DNA of 45,973 nucleotides. Source: Acetobacter tropicalis (GTDB lineage: Bacteria > Pseudomonadota > Alphaproteobacteria > Acetobacterales > Acetobacteraceae). The DNA is taken from contig NZ_LHZQ01000200.1 of the NCBI RefSeq assembly GCF_001580915.1, positions 1-45,973 on the forward strand, written 5' to 3'. Shown here in pieces: positions 16,403 through 25,146 of this stretch (positions are counted from its first letter, which is position 1; each line of letters opens with the position of its first letter). The notes under the pieces are model-generated. The model worked only from the letters and a program-made list of their open reading frames with translations. It ran no database searches and was not told the origin of the DNA. Both the position numbers and the translations under genes were made by a program.

Positions 16403-18297
16403 GCGTCTTGACCTGGGTGGGATGCAGCAATAACAGCCAGAACGTTTTTTCCATACCGTTCCAGTTTTGACCGTCCTACCCCTTTTATCTCACCCAGAGC
16501 TTCCAGAGTAGAGGGCTCTTGCACCGCAATGTCTTTCAAGGCGGCATCATGAAAAATAACGTAAGGTGGAATTTCCTGTTCACGGGCCTCGTCGAGGCGC
16601 CATTTTCGGAGTGCGGCAAATAGAGCCTGTTTGTCTTCGGGTAATTCAGTGGCTGGAGAGGACTGCCTGCTACGAGACGTATTTCCCTTTTCGAGCTCCG
16701 CCGTGGCGTCCGCCCGAAGCTGGATACTTTCTTCCCCGCGTAAGATAGGACGAGCAATTTCATTATTGAGTGCCAAGCCACCATACTGCCCCTCTGACTT
16801 CAAGGCGCCGCGGGCAATAAGCTGCCTGACAACACTCCGCCAGAAAGGTTCGGGCTTGTCTTTCCCAATTTCCCACACAGAGAGAGTATCATGCCTGTTC
16901 CGTTCCACCGCATCGGTGCGTTTGCCCCGTAAAACAGCAATAATGTGCAAGGCCCCATAATGCTGTCCAGTACGATAGACCGCAGAGAGAAATTTGCGTG
17001 CTGATTCCGTGCCATCGAACGTAATGACAGGATGACGGCAGTTATCACAATGACCGCACGGTTCGCTCAGCGTTTCACCGAAGCAGTGGAGCAAAGCTTG
17101 CGTGCGGCAGCCTGTTGTTTCTGTCAAAGCAATCATTGCTTCCAGACGGGACCGCATGATGCGTTTTTCAGAATCGGGTGCATTTGACTGCTCCAGCCAA
17201 TAACGCGCACGGGCCATGTCTTCTCCTCCATAGAGAAGCACCGTATCAGACGGCAAACCATCACGTCCCGCTCGACCGATCTGCTGATAATAGGCCTCTG
17301 GTGAGGCGGGCATATCCAGATGGATAACGGCTCTTACATCTGGCCGGTCAATTCCCATGCCAAAGGCAACAGTCGCCACAATGACAATAGGTTCTCCAGA
17401 ACGAAACCGCAGAAGGGCCGCTCGTTTTTCTATGGGGGAAAGCCCAGCATGGAAGGCGAGAGCCGTCCATCCGCGCTCCCTAAGAGAGGCGGCTATACGC
17501 TCAGTTCTTGCCCGGCTCCCACAATAGACAATGCAAGCCTCTTCTTTGTGCCGCTCCAGAACGGTGGTGAGCTGACGCAATTCTGAGGCTTTGGGAAGCG
17601 CCGCTATATTCAGATTGGGTCTGTGGAAACTGGAAATGAGAACTCTGGCATGGGGCATATCCAGGGCGGTAAGAATATCGTCGCGCGTCCTCTGATCTGC
17701 TGTCGCTGTCAAGGCAATGCGAGGCACACCAGGAAAATGGCGCGGAAGAGCGGCAAGCTCACGGTATTCCGGCCTGAATTCGTGCCCCCATGCCGAGATG
17801 CAGTGCGCTTCATCAATTGCGATAACTGAGATAGGCTGGCGCGTAAGTCGGTCTAGGGTCCCTGGTGAGAGAAGACGTTCAGGAGACACATACAGAAGGT
17901 CAATTCTGCCTGCGGCCAGATCCGCGCGGATTTTGGAGGCTTCTTCATTTTCCAGTTCGGAATGAAGGGCGGCGGCATTGATGCCCAACTGTCGCAGACC
18001 CGCAACCTGATCGTCCATCAGGGCAATGAGAGGGGAAACGACGAGCCCCATACCGGCGCGACACAGGGCGGGTATCTGATAGCAGATACTTTTACCACCC
18101 CCTGTGGGCATCAGAACAAGCGTATCTTGCCCGTCCATAATGCCCGTTACAGCTTGCGCCTGGAGGCTGCGAAAATCCGGATAACCAAAAACAGATTGCA
18201 GCACTTCCTGAGGAGTGCTGCTTACAAACCGGTCCCTTCCCTTCTCGTTCTCAGGAAGGACGGGAAGAGAAACAAGACCGGCCTGTGATTGTGTCAT
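16399..18297 (-). CDS. recQ: ATP-dependent DNA helicase RecQ
   Basis: 3'-5' superfamily 2 helicase acting in recombination and fork repair. Domains in order: DEAD-like helicase with Walker A MPTGGGKSICYQ (about residues 80-90) and IDEAHCISAWGH, helicase C domain with ATVAFGMGIDRPDVRAVIH and QQIGRAGRDG, a zinc-binding RQC region with Cys residues in GCRTQALLHCFG and CGHCDNC, the winged helix, and a C-terminal HRDC domain (last ~80 residues, with LEALGEIKGVGRSKLERYG). The length of 632 is normal. It starts 7 bases after the OmpA-like lipoprotein gene and ends in an ATGA overlap with glpR, so it belongs to a lipoprotein-recQ-glpR unit. Confidence 0.96.
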   Translation of the reverse strand: MTQSQAGLVSLPVLPENEKGRDRFVSSTPQEVLQSVFGYPDFRSLQAQAVTGIMDGQDTLVLMPTGGGKSICYQIPALCRAGMGLVVSPLIALMDDQVAGLRQLGINAAALHSELENEEASKIRADLAAGRIDLLYVSPERLLSPGTLDRLTRQPISVIAIDEAHCISAWGHEFRPEYRELAALPRHFPGVPRIALTATADQRTRDDILTALDMPHARVLISSFHRPNLNIAALPKASELRQLTTVLERHKEEACIVYCGSRARTERIAASLRERGWTALAFHAGLSPIEKRAALLRFRSGEPIVIVATVAFGMGIDRPDVRAVIHLDMPASPEAYYQQIGRAGRDGLPSDTVLLYGGEDMARARYWLEQSNAPDSEKRIMRSRLEAMIALTETTGCRTQALLHCFGETLSEPCGHCDNCRHPVITFDGTESARKFLSAVYRTGQHYGALHIIAVLRGKRTDAVERNRHDTLSVWEIGKDKPEPFWRSVVRQLIARGALKSEGQYGGLALNNEIARPILRGEESIQLRADATAELEKGNTSRSRQSSPATELPEDKQALFAALRKWRLDEAREQEIPPYVIFHDAALKDIAVQEPSTLEALGEIKGVGRSKLERYGKNVLAVIAASHPGQDA

Positions 18298-18304
18298 GGA
18301 TAAA

Positions 18305-18682
18305 TCAGGGGTTTACCAGTTCGATTTCTACGCGACGAGAACCAACAGCAGAGGCTTCTGTTGTAGAGGGTGCACGCGGTGTCTGACGGATTCGATCACC
18401 AGACACGCCATCTTCATGCAATTGTTCCGCCACAAGTTTGGCACGTTGTACTGCCAGAAGAGAATCGGCGGAAAGATCATTCCCTGCGCCTGCATAGCCC
18501 TCAACCTGGACAACCCGCGTAGGATGCCTTTGTGCCTTGGCGGAAATTTCCGAGATGACCGCACGGGACGAACTGTCGAGTTCAACCGAGTTGTTGGCAA
18601 AAAAGACAACATATTTGCGCGGAGGCTGAGCGGCGCATCCGGCAAGAAGAGAAAGGCCCAGAACTGGCAGCAGGCGACGCAT
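18305..18682 (-). CDS. OmpA-family lipoprotein
   Basis: A short (125 residue) predicted lipoprotein. The signal peptide ends in lipobox LLAGC with Cys at residue 16. The rest is a compact OmpA/MotB-like peptidoglycan-binding domain: YVVFFANNSVELDSSS gives the first strand and turn, VVQVEGYAGAGND the second, and LSADSLLAVQRAKLVAEQL matches the family's LSxxRAxxV helix. The loop near residues 105-112 is acidic and short. No membrane barrel is present. It is the first gene of the minus-strand run leading into recQ and glp genes. The exact partner is not known; Pal is larger and sits in tol operons, so this is a separate small relative. Confidence 0.8.
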   Translation of the reverse strand: MRRLLPVLGLSLLAGCAAQPPRKYVVFFANNSVELDSSSRAVISEISAKAQRHPTRVVQVEGYAGAGNDLSADSLLAVQRAKLVAEQLHEDGVSGDRIRQTPRAPSTTEASAVGSRRVEIELVNP

Positions 18683-18784
18683 GAGTTTAACCCCGGCTAG
18701 ATTGGTTAAGATATAACATCTTGTTCAAATACTGATCTGCCCAGGAATTAAAACCAGAGCAGAACGACATTTGGTGCCCTTTGC

Positions 18785-18822
18785 TTCCCCTCTCGTCAAC
18801 TGCTGTGTTTACGAGAGGGGAA
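18785..18822 (-). terminator. 12-bp hairpin overlapping the cydC stop
   Basis: TTCCCCTCTCGT (minus, 18822-18811) pairs perfectly with ACGAGAGGGGAA (18796-18785) over a 14-base loop. The proximal arm contains the last sense codons and the first base of the cydC stop. No U-tract follows, so it is a 3'-end structure rather than a classic intrinsic terminator. Confidence 0.5.
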
Positions 18823-20524
18823 CGGCTGCTGCCTGACCATGTGACAGACGCCACACTTGATCGAGCTTTTCTACGCCAGTGAGCCTATGGGCTATCAGGA
18901 TAATCGTGCGCCCTGCGGTCACTGTGTTGAGCGTGCGTAAGAAATCCTGCTCCGTTTGAGCATCCAAGCCAGTTGTCGGCTCATCCAGAATCATGATCGG
19001 GGCGTCAGTCAGCAGGGTACGGGCTAATGCTATGCGTCGGCCCTGCCCCCCAGAAAGATTAACTCCGCCTTCACCAAGCCACGTATCAAGCCCTTCGGGA
19101 AGATTGCGAACAACTCCTGCTATGGCTGCATCCTCGAGTGCGCGCCACAAATCATCTTCAGTGGCGTCAGGCTTACCGAGCAGAAGGTTAGAACGGATTG
19201 TGTCGTCAAACAGATGGGTGGCTTGAGAGAGCCAGGCGATTTGGCGGCGTAAAGAAGTTGCCCGTATGTGCGAGATATCGATCCCCCCGAGGGTAATGCT
19301 GCCAGATTCTGGCGTTGCTGCTTTTAACAGGAGGGCTGCCAGACTGGATTTTCCTACCCCAGAGGGACCTAGAATAGCAACGCGGGCTCCAGCAGGAATA
19401 TCAAGATTCAGACCGTCAAACACGTAAGGACGATCAGAAGCCCATCTGAATTTCACACCAGTAATACCAATATGGGTATCTGTTGGGGCATCTACTTCTT
19501 GCCCTGTTGTTGAGACTGCAGGAGTACCCTGCGCAATCTCTACAACCCGACGAGCAGCGGCCCCCATTGCTCCCGCTTGCACTCCGGCTCTGGTGAGAGC
19601 GCCCGCGCTCTCAAATGCCGCTACAGTCAAAAACAGAATGCCCACGCCAGACAGAGGCGCAACCTTTGAGAAGCCTACGCCTGAGATAGCAAGCAGAACG
19701 AAAAGAATAGCGATTTGCCCGCAAAGGTAAGCCGTGGCATTGGCAAGAGCAGCCCGCCGGGCCAGTTGTTTTTGTCCACCCAGCAACGCTGCATCATCAG
19801 CCTCCACGCGAGCCAACATCTGCGGCTCAGCCCCAAAGGCTCGAACTTCGCGCAGCCCTCCCACTAGATCAAGCACACTGATGCGTAAGGCGGAAAGGCT
19901 CCGGGTAAGCTGTTCAGCTTCCTGTCGGCCGGAGCGCGCGATGAGGTAAGGAAAAAGAAAAGCGGAACAAGCAAAAAGCAGGCCGGTCAGGCACCCAAGC
20001 ATGAGATTTTGGGAACATAGTTGAACCAGCAGAATGGGGAGTGTGAGAGTGGCGCACATGAATGGCACCAGAATGCGCAAATAGAGACCATCTAGCGTGC
20101 CAATATCAGACACCAGGCGAGAGAGCATGTCCCCCGCCCGCCGAAAACCGAGCCCAGAAGCGGCTCCTTGTGCCAGAGAATGAAAGAACCAAACCCGCAA
20201 ATCAGCTAGCGCCCGGAACATGGCATCATGGGCAAACAGCCGCTCTGAGTAACGTAGCAGAACCCGGCCAATCCCCACCCAACGAAGCAGGGCTGTGGTA
20301 ATGATAATCTCGCCTAGAACTACTCCCGCCAGCCGCAGGCCAGAAACCTGCATAAGCAGAAGCCCTGCGCACAACGCCAGTAGAGCCAGCATTAAGCCGA
20401 TAGCAAGCCGGGGTGCCTGTCTTTGCCAGAGCCTCAGGATGCGAAAAATAGCCTGCCTGTCTGTAATGCGCGAGGGGCCAGACTGATTGGTGGATGCTGG
20501 TGATATTTGGTCTATCTCAGGCAT
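18809..20524 (-). CDS. cydC: Thiol reductant ABC exporter subunit CydC
   Basis: Half of the CydDC heterodimeric ABC transporter, which exports cysteine/glutathione to the periplasm and is needed to assemble cytochrome bd. Residues from about 35 to 330 form the six-helix transmembrane domain, including RYSERLFAHDAMFRALADLR, a CydC hallmark. The ATPase has Walker A LGPSGVGKSS, a Q-loop in AWLSQATHLFDD, signature LSGGQGRRIALART, Walker B IMILDEPTTGLD and the His switch IAHRL. The frame is open far upstream, but ATG at 20524 lies one base after the cydD stop and gives 571 residues, the usual size. Translational coupling to cydD is likely. No cydAB genes lie in the window. Confidence 0.93.
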   Translation of the reverse strand: MPEIDQISPASTNQSGPSRITDRQAIFRILRLWQRQAPRLAIGLMLALLALCAGLLLMQVSGLRLAGVVLGEIIITTALLRWVGIGRVLLRYSERLFAHDAMFRALADLRVWFFHSLAQGAASGLGFRRAGDMLSRLVSDIGTLDGLYLRILVPFMCATLTLPILLVQLCSQNLMLGCLTGLLFACSAFLFPYLIARSGRQEAEQLTRSLSALRISVLDLVGGLREVRAFGAEPQMLARVEADDAALLGGQKQLARRAALANATAYLCGQIAILFVLLAISGVGFSKVAPLSGVGILFLTVAAFESAGALTRAGVQAGAMGAAARRVVEIAQGTPAVSTTGQEVDAPTDTHIGITGVKFRWASDRPYVFDGLNLDIPAGARVAILGPSGVGKSSLAALLLKAATPESGSITLGGIDISHIRATSLRRQIAWLSQATHLFDDTIRSNLLLGKPDATEDDLWRALEDAAIAGVVRNLPEGLDTWLGEGGVNLSGGQGRRIALARTLLTDAPIMILDEPTTGLDAQTEQDFLRTLNTVTAGRTIILIAHRLTGVEKLDQVWRLSHGQAAAVPLS

Positions 20525-20525
20525 T

Positions 20526-22247
20526 TCACGCAGATCCCTGCTTTTGGACAATCTTTCCATCCTGGAGACCAATTCTGTGCCCATTGAACATATGGGTCGC
20601 GGCAGAATGGGTCGCCAAAATGACCGTTTTGTTGAGAGCAAGCCGCTGTAGGCTTTCAAAGACGCTTTTCTCTGTTTCCGGATCAAGGTGGGCTGTCGGC
20701 TCATCCAGCAGCAGGACGGGAGCATTTTTCAAATAGGCACGCGCAATGGCAATACGCTGGGCCTGTCCTCCTGACAACCCAAAGCCGCCTTCGCCAATGC
20801 GTGTGTCTAATCCTTCCGAAAGAGAAGGTAGAAACTGATCAACTGCTGCAGCTTTGACGGCCGCCATCAGAGCTTCTTCATCGGCATCCGGATGCGCAAA
20901 AAGAATGTTGTCTCGAAGGGTGCCCGCAAACAGGATTGGTTTTTGCCCGATCCAGGAAAAAATATGAGAAAGAGCATCAGCTGGAATAGTTTCAAGAGGA
21001 ATGTCGTTCAAAAGGATCTGCCCACTATCAGGGCTGATGAACTTCAACAGCAGTTCCATCAGGGTCGATTTCCCTGAGCCGGAGGTGCCGGTTAAAATAA
21101 CGGTTTCCCCTGCAGGCACTTTAATGCTGATGTGATCAAGAGCCTGACCGCGTGCCGGGTCCCAGGTAAAACAGACCTGATCAAGCGTGATTGAAATGGA
21201 GCGGTCTGGGAAAAGGTCTTGCTCAGATACGGTTCTATGCTCTTCGGCGACAGGCAGATCAATCACCGCTGTCGCAGCGCCCTGCGCATGAGCACGGTCT
21301 TGATAGGCAAGAGCTAAAGCACGCAAGGGAGAAAAGAATTCAGGAATAACCAGGAGCACAAACAGGCTGCTTGTCAGGATATGCTCTAGCAAAGGTGCTG
21401 AATTCTGCTCTTGCAGGCTCAGGGCTGCATGGCTGTCCATGATGGCAACTACAATCAGGGCGACCACCATGGCTGCATCAATGGATGCGGAAGAAAGAAA
21501 AGCGACCCGTAGAACTTTCATGGTCCGCAGTCGCAGTTCGTCTGCGGCTTCGGCCAAGCGGTGTGTCTCATCTTCCGTCCGTCCTGCGAGGACGATAGTT
21601 GCGATACCTTTTACCCGGTCCAGAAAGCGCGCTTGCAGGCGTGTCATGGCAAGGAACTGGTTACGGGATGCAACGGCGGCACCTATACCAAAGAGGGCTT
21701 GCCCCACAGGAACGGCCAAACCACAGAGGCCAAGAACAAGTCCAGCACGGGGCTGAACGAAGCAGACGGGGATGAGAACAAGAACAGGTGCCGCAATCCA
21801 TGTGATTGAGGCAGGGATCCATCGACCGAAAAAGCCATCCAGAGCTTCAACGCGATCAACAACCGTAGTGGCAAGAACTCCACTATGTTCTTGACGCAGT
21901 AGCGCTGGGCCTCCGGTTAAAACAGAGGAGAGCACCTCTGCTCTTAGCCGCTTGCGGGCTTCTATCCCTGCATTGGCCGCGCCTATATCCACGCCAGCCA
22001 GAAAGCAGGTCCGCACAATGGCCAGAACCAGAAAGGCCCCTATTGGCCAGAGGGGCAAAGCCGCGGGAACGGTGCTGGAATGAAGGCTTATCAATGAATG
22101 GCCAAGCACAACGGCTATGCACCATGCCTGCGCTACACCAACAAGAGAAGACAGGATGCCAAAGACCACTACGGGTCCGGCTGCTTTGCGTCCCAGACGG
22201 GTTTGTGTCCGCGTCCACCCGCGTATCGCTTGTTTTTTACCGCTCAT
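20526..22247 (-). CDS. cydD: Thiol reductant ABC exporter subunit CydD
   Basis: Partner subunit of CydC. The transmembrane domain covers about residues 15-310, starting with FGILSSLVGVAQAWCIAVVL and including RVEALDGFFGRWIPASI, which is typical of CydD. The ATPase has Walker A LTGTSGSGKSTLMELL, Q-loop FSWIGQKPILFAGTLRDNI, signature LSGGQAQRIAIARA, Walker B LLLDEPTAHLD and the H-loop ATHS. ATG at 22247 gives 573 residues, the normal length, but has no clear Shine-Dalgarno. The frame stays open upstream into the histidine kinase gene, with a GTG at 22328 as a weaker alternative. It follows the kinase gene by 131 bases on the same strand. Confidence 0.92.
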   Translation of the reverse strand: MSGKKQAIRGWTRTQTRLGRKAAGPVVVFGILSSLVGVAQAWCIAVVLGHSLISLHSSTVPAALPLWPIGAFLVLAIVRTCFLAGVDIGAANAGIEARKRLRAEVLSSVLTGGPALLRQEHSGVLATTVVDRVEALDGFFGRWIPASITWIAAPVLVLIPVCFVQPRAGLVLGLCGLAVPVGQALFGIGAAVASRNQFLAMTRLQARFLDRVKGIATIVLAGRTEDETHRLAEAADELRLRTMKVLRVAFLSSASIDAAMVVALIVVAIMDSHAALSLQEQNSAPLLEHILTSSLFVLLVIPEFFSPLRALALAYQDRAHAQGAATAVIDLPVAEEHRTVSEQDLFPDRSISITLDQVCFTWDPARGQALDHISIKVPAGETVILTGTSGSGKSTLMELLLKFISPDSGQILLNDIPLETIPADALSHIFSWIGQKPILFAGTLRDNILFAHPDADEEALMAAVKAAAVDQFLPSLSEGLDTRIGEGGFGLSGGQAQRIAIARAYLKNAPVLLLDEPTAHLDPETEKSVFESLQRLALNKTVILATHSAATHMFNGHRIGLQDGKIVQKQGSA

Positions 22248-22378
22248 GACGTAGGCGTTTATACCGGACAGGGAAGGACGCAAACCATTAAGCACGCCAG
22301 CCCCGGCTGCAAACAGGGCATACCACACTTTTTGTGTGGCAGGAGCATGCAGATAGTCGAAAGCACGTGTAAACGTTT

Positions 22379-24172
22379 TTAGTGGTCGTCGAGGGGAAAA
22401 ATAAAATTGTAACGAGTGCCGTGTTCGCAATTTTTTTCAAACTCGGCGTTTAATTGTCGCGCAAATCCTCGGATAAGCTTTAGGCCGATGCCATGTTGGT
22501 CAGCCGCAGTGGCGGGGTCAATCAGGCATCCTATTCCGTCATCACTGACTGAAAGCCTGACATTCGTACCTTGTAGAGTCAGCCTGACAGCAATCGTGCC
22601 GTGTCGTCCATCGGGGAAGGCATATTTGATGGAGTTTGTAACAATTTCTGTCACGATCAGGGCCAAGGGAACCGCCTGATCAGGGTTCATGGAAAAATCG
22701 TCAGCAACAACGTCAAGCGTAATACGCGCAGCGCTTTCTTCTCCCGCAATATGCAGCGTTTGGTCGCAGAGTTCCTTGAGGAAACTCGCCATATTGAGGC
22801 TATCCAGCCGATCTTCTGCGTAGAGCGTTCGGTGGAGGGTGGCCAGAGCTCTCACCCTATCTCGCGCCAGAGCAAATTCTGCGCGTACATCAGGGTTTGA
22901 AATGCGGCTTGCCTGCAGGTTCAAAAGGGACGCAACAATCTGAAGATTGTTTTTTACGCGATGATGAATTTCACGCATCAGCAATTCCTGGTGCGCCATG
23001 GCTTTTTTTAGGCGCGCCTCATGACGGGAAAGCCTACGGGTTGCTCGTGTAAAGGCCTGCCCAAGCCTTTGAAGCTCCAAAGGCATGGAGCGGGTTATGT
23101 GCGTATCAAACACCCCTTCTATCTGCCATTTCTGAACAGAATAGGTCAGGCGACGGAGGGGCCAGACCAGAACAATGTTGGCTGCCAGTGTTACGCCAAC
23201 CAGCCCTGCACCCAACAGAAGAACCAGTCCAGAAATTTCGAGAATCATAGTCCGTAGAGCCCCCGATTCTCGGGCTGTTCTTTGCGCAGACACGAGAATG
23301 TCAGCTCCACCGGCAATGGCACCCAATGCGTACCCGCCTTCAGGGGTGGGAAGAGAAACAACAGAACCAGCGCTGGCTTCTAGTCGACGTTGCAAAGCTC
23401 CGACGATAAAGCCGGGAGGCGGTTCCCATCGGCAATCTGTGCAAACGGAACTTAGAGACCCATCCTGGTTGATGAGCCACGCTTTAAGGGGATTATTTTC
23501 ATCCGAAAATGCCTGCCAGCCTATACTGTTGGAAAGGTAGGCGGCTTTTCGTGAGAGCTGGAGAATGCCGACCAGGTACCCATGCGTCTCGGGAATTGAA
23601 AGGAAAACTGCGGGGACGGTAATTTTAAGGAAAGAGCCACTGCCTTCAGAGGTGCTATTGCTCTGAACAGCTTCCAGCAGAGTGCCTTGAAAAGAAGGTG
23701 ATGTTTCTTCTTCCTCCACCTTCTGACAGCCGCTTCCAGGGGTGGAAATTGACTGGATTACGGTGCCATCAGCATTCAACACCCCTAGATAGCAATAACG
23801 TTGGCCGCTCATGGTTTCGGCCAATTTAAGAGCATGGCCAATTTGCTCAGGGGTTAGTCCCATGCCGCCAATGGTCTCAAGAGCACTACGCAAGCGATCC
23901 GTATCATGTCGGAACTGAAGATCCAGACGTGTAATGGCCGTGGCGGCAGGCTGTGCACTGCCAACCATGAGTTCATTATAATTATGGACAGCAAGAACTG
24001 ATCCAATCGCCACCACAGGTATGGCGGACAGACAGATCAGGAGCCGCATGCGGGCGCTGGTTGTGCTGAAGATATGACCAATGCCAGAAAGCAGGGAAGC
24101 AAGAAGCTTACGCCCTGAGCGTAAAAGCTTTCCGTGTTCCTGCCCCGGCCTAGTCTCGACGATCTTCTTCAA
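22379..24172 (-). CDS. Membrane sensor histidine kinase, HisKA_2 type (general stress response candidate)
   Basis: Predicted sensor with one membrane segment near residues 43-65 (LLICLSAIPVVAIGSVLAV), a periplasmic domain of about 240 residues and a second membrane segment near 310-335. HAMP-like linker and coiled helices follow, then a HisKA_2 dimerisation domain with the phospho-acceptor His in REIHHRVKNNLQIV (about residue 395) and an HATPase_c domain with TEIVTNSIKYAFPDG and SDDGIGC. Family knowledge: HisKA_2/HWE kinases next to nepR, such as PhyK, phosphorylate PhyR. The track start is TTG at 24172, overlapping nepR by 23 bases; ATG at 24049 is an alternative. What the periplasmic domain senses is unknown. 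cydDC follows on the same strand. Confidence 0.88.
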   Translation of the reverse strand: MKKIVETRPGQEHGKLLRSGRKLLASLLSGIGHIFSTTSARMRLLICLSAIPVVAIGSVLAVHNYNELMVGSAQPAATAITRLDLQFRHDTDRLRSALETIGGMGLTPEQIGHALKLAETMSGQRYCYLGVLNADGTVIQSISTPGSGCQKVEEEETSPSFQGTLLEAVQSNSTSEGSGSFLKITVPAVFLSIPETHGYLVGILQLSRKAAYLSNSIGWQAFSDENNPLKAWLINQDGSLSSVCTDCRWEPPPGFIVGALQRRLEASAGSVVSLPTPEGGYALGAIAGGADILVSAQRTARESGALRTMILEISGLVLLLGAGLVGVTLAANIVLVWPLRRLTYSVQKWQIEGVFDTHITRSMPLELQRLGQAFTRATRRLSRHEARLKKAMAHQELLMREIHHRVKNNLQIVASLLNLQASRISNPDVRAEFALARDRVRALATLHRTLYAEDRLDSLNMASFLKELCDQTLHIAGEESAARITLDVVADDFSMNPDQAVPLALIVTEIVTNSIKYAFPDGRHGTIAVRLTLQGTNVRLSVSDDGIGCLIDPATAADQHGIGLKLIRGFARQLNAEFEKNCEHGTRYNFIFPLDDH

Positions 24173-24305
24173 TGAGCTTCAGCAGTTCTTCTGGAATAGG
24201 TTCGTTCGCTACATCGTCGAAAAGCTGGTGAAGTCCGCGTTTGAGCCAGAGATCGAACGCCTGATCAGACGTTTTTTTAGGTTTTTTTGGTGGATCGTCA
24301 CCCAT
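24150..24305 (-). CDS. nepR: NepR-family anti-sigma factor
   Basis: NepR binds EcfG sigma factors and holds them inactive until phosphorylated PhyR takes NepR away. The signature AFDLWLKRGLHQLFDD followed by VANEPIPEELLKLIEE (helices 1 and 2) is seen, preceded by a Lys/Pro-rich flexible tail (PPKKPKKTS). From ATG at 24305 it is 51 residues; in-frame ATGs at 24317, 24356 and 24380 would make it up to 76. I chose 24305 because of a GGATGG about eight bases upstream, with moderate certainty. It follows an EcfG-like gene by 68-143 bases and its end overlaps the kinase start, so sigma, anti-sigma and kinase are probably cotranscribed. Confidence 0.85.
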   Translation of the reverse strand: MGDDPPKKPKKTSDQAFDLWLKRGLHQLFDDVANEPIPEELLKLIEEDRRD

Positions 24306-24448
24306 GAATTTTTCCATCCGGTGGTGCACCCTTACTCCGCCCGACGGAAATGCCATGTTGTCTGTCTGAATAGCAAACATCTGACATACTCAAGCTCGTT
24401 AGCCTACCTTCATATGTGGGCCTTTACGCCCACCGTCCTGATCTTATC

Positions 24449-25024
24449 TCAAACGCGGCTTGATGCGGCTTTTTCCTGTGTATGCCGCTCTACCTTCCGC
24501 TGCAAGGCTGCCGCCTGAGCTTTCAGACGATCATTGCCCACATGTTCTTCGCCAATCATCCACGCTTCAAGCTGGCGACGCGCACGGAAAACGCGGCTTT
24601 TAGCTGTTCCAACAGCACATCCAGCCACTTCCGCCAGTTCCTGATAGCTCATTCCCTCAAGAACGCCCAACACCAGAGCTTCCCGCTGGTCGTCTGGCAG
24701 ACGTGCAAGCGCTGCATCAAGGTCTTTCAGAACAATCCGATCTTCATGAGGGGCGTTCGTAGAAAGAAATGAGGGCGGCATATCATCAATGTCTGTTGTT
24801 TCGCGTTTCTTGCGCAAATCAGAAATAAAACGGTTTCGTAGAATGCGGTGCATCCAGGCCGGGAAATTTGTGCCCGGAGCAAAGCTGTCTTGGGCAGAAA
24901 GTGCATTGCATACGGCATCCTGAACCAAGTCTTCGGCGGCGGCGCGGTTCCGTGTCAGTGCCAGTGCCTGCACGCGCAGTTTGGGCAGAATGGCAATAAC
25001 CTGATCATGGAATGACTTCGTCAT
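24449..25024 (-). CDS. EcfG-like ECF sigma factor, upstream of nepR
   Basis: 191-residue sigma-70-family ECF factor. Region 2 is LRVQALALTRNRAAAEDLVQDAVCNAL with the APGTNFPAWMHRILRNRFISDLRKK block, which is typical of the EcfG (ECF15) group. Region 4 is LPDDQREALVLGVLEGMSYQELAEVAGCAVGTAKSRVFRARRQLE. A basic/Gln-rich tail of about 35 residues follows (from MIGEEHV). AAGGA stands eight bases before the ATG. Location just upstream of nepR on the same strand is the classical ecfG/nepR pairing, so this is the best candidate for the NepR-controlled general stress sigma factor. I give no symbol because a second EcfG-like gene lies next door. Confidence 0.9.
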   Translation of the reverse strand: MTKSFHDQVIAILPKLRVQALALTRNRAAAEDLVQDAVCNALSAQDSFAPGTNFPAWMHRILRNRFISDLRKKRETTDIDDMPPSFLSTNAPHEDRIVLKDLDAALARLPDDQREALVLGVLEGMSYQELAEVAGCAVGTAKSRVFRARRQLEAWMIGEEHVGNDRLKAQAAALQRKVERHTQEKAASSRV

Positions 25025-25146
25025 GGGATTTTTCCTTCGCCTTTATACATTCTTGAAAACAGAATGAACGGGACGCAGGAAAGGTTACAAAAAAAAGCCA
25101 AAGAAAATTATCACGTAAAAGTGAATTAAGCTTTGTAGGGCAGTTT

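Noticed and set aside
15502-18297. recQ-glpR overlap as a gene fusion
   Set aside because: Each gene has its own complete domains and start; only a 4-base overlap joins them.
25025-25146. EcfG promoter before the first sigma gene (GTAAC ... CGTT)
   Set aside because: The spacing is 13 bases, too short for the GGAAC-N16/17-CGTT pattern.
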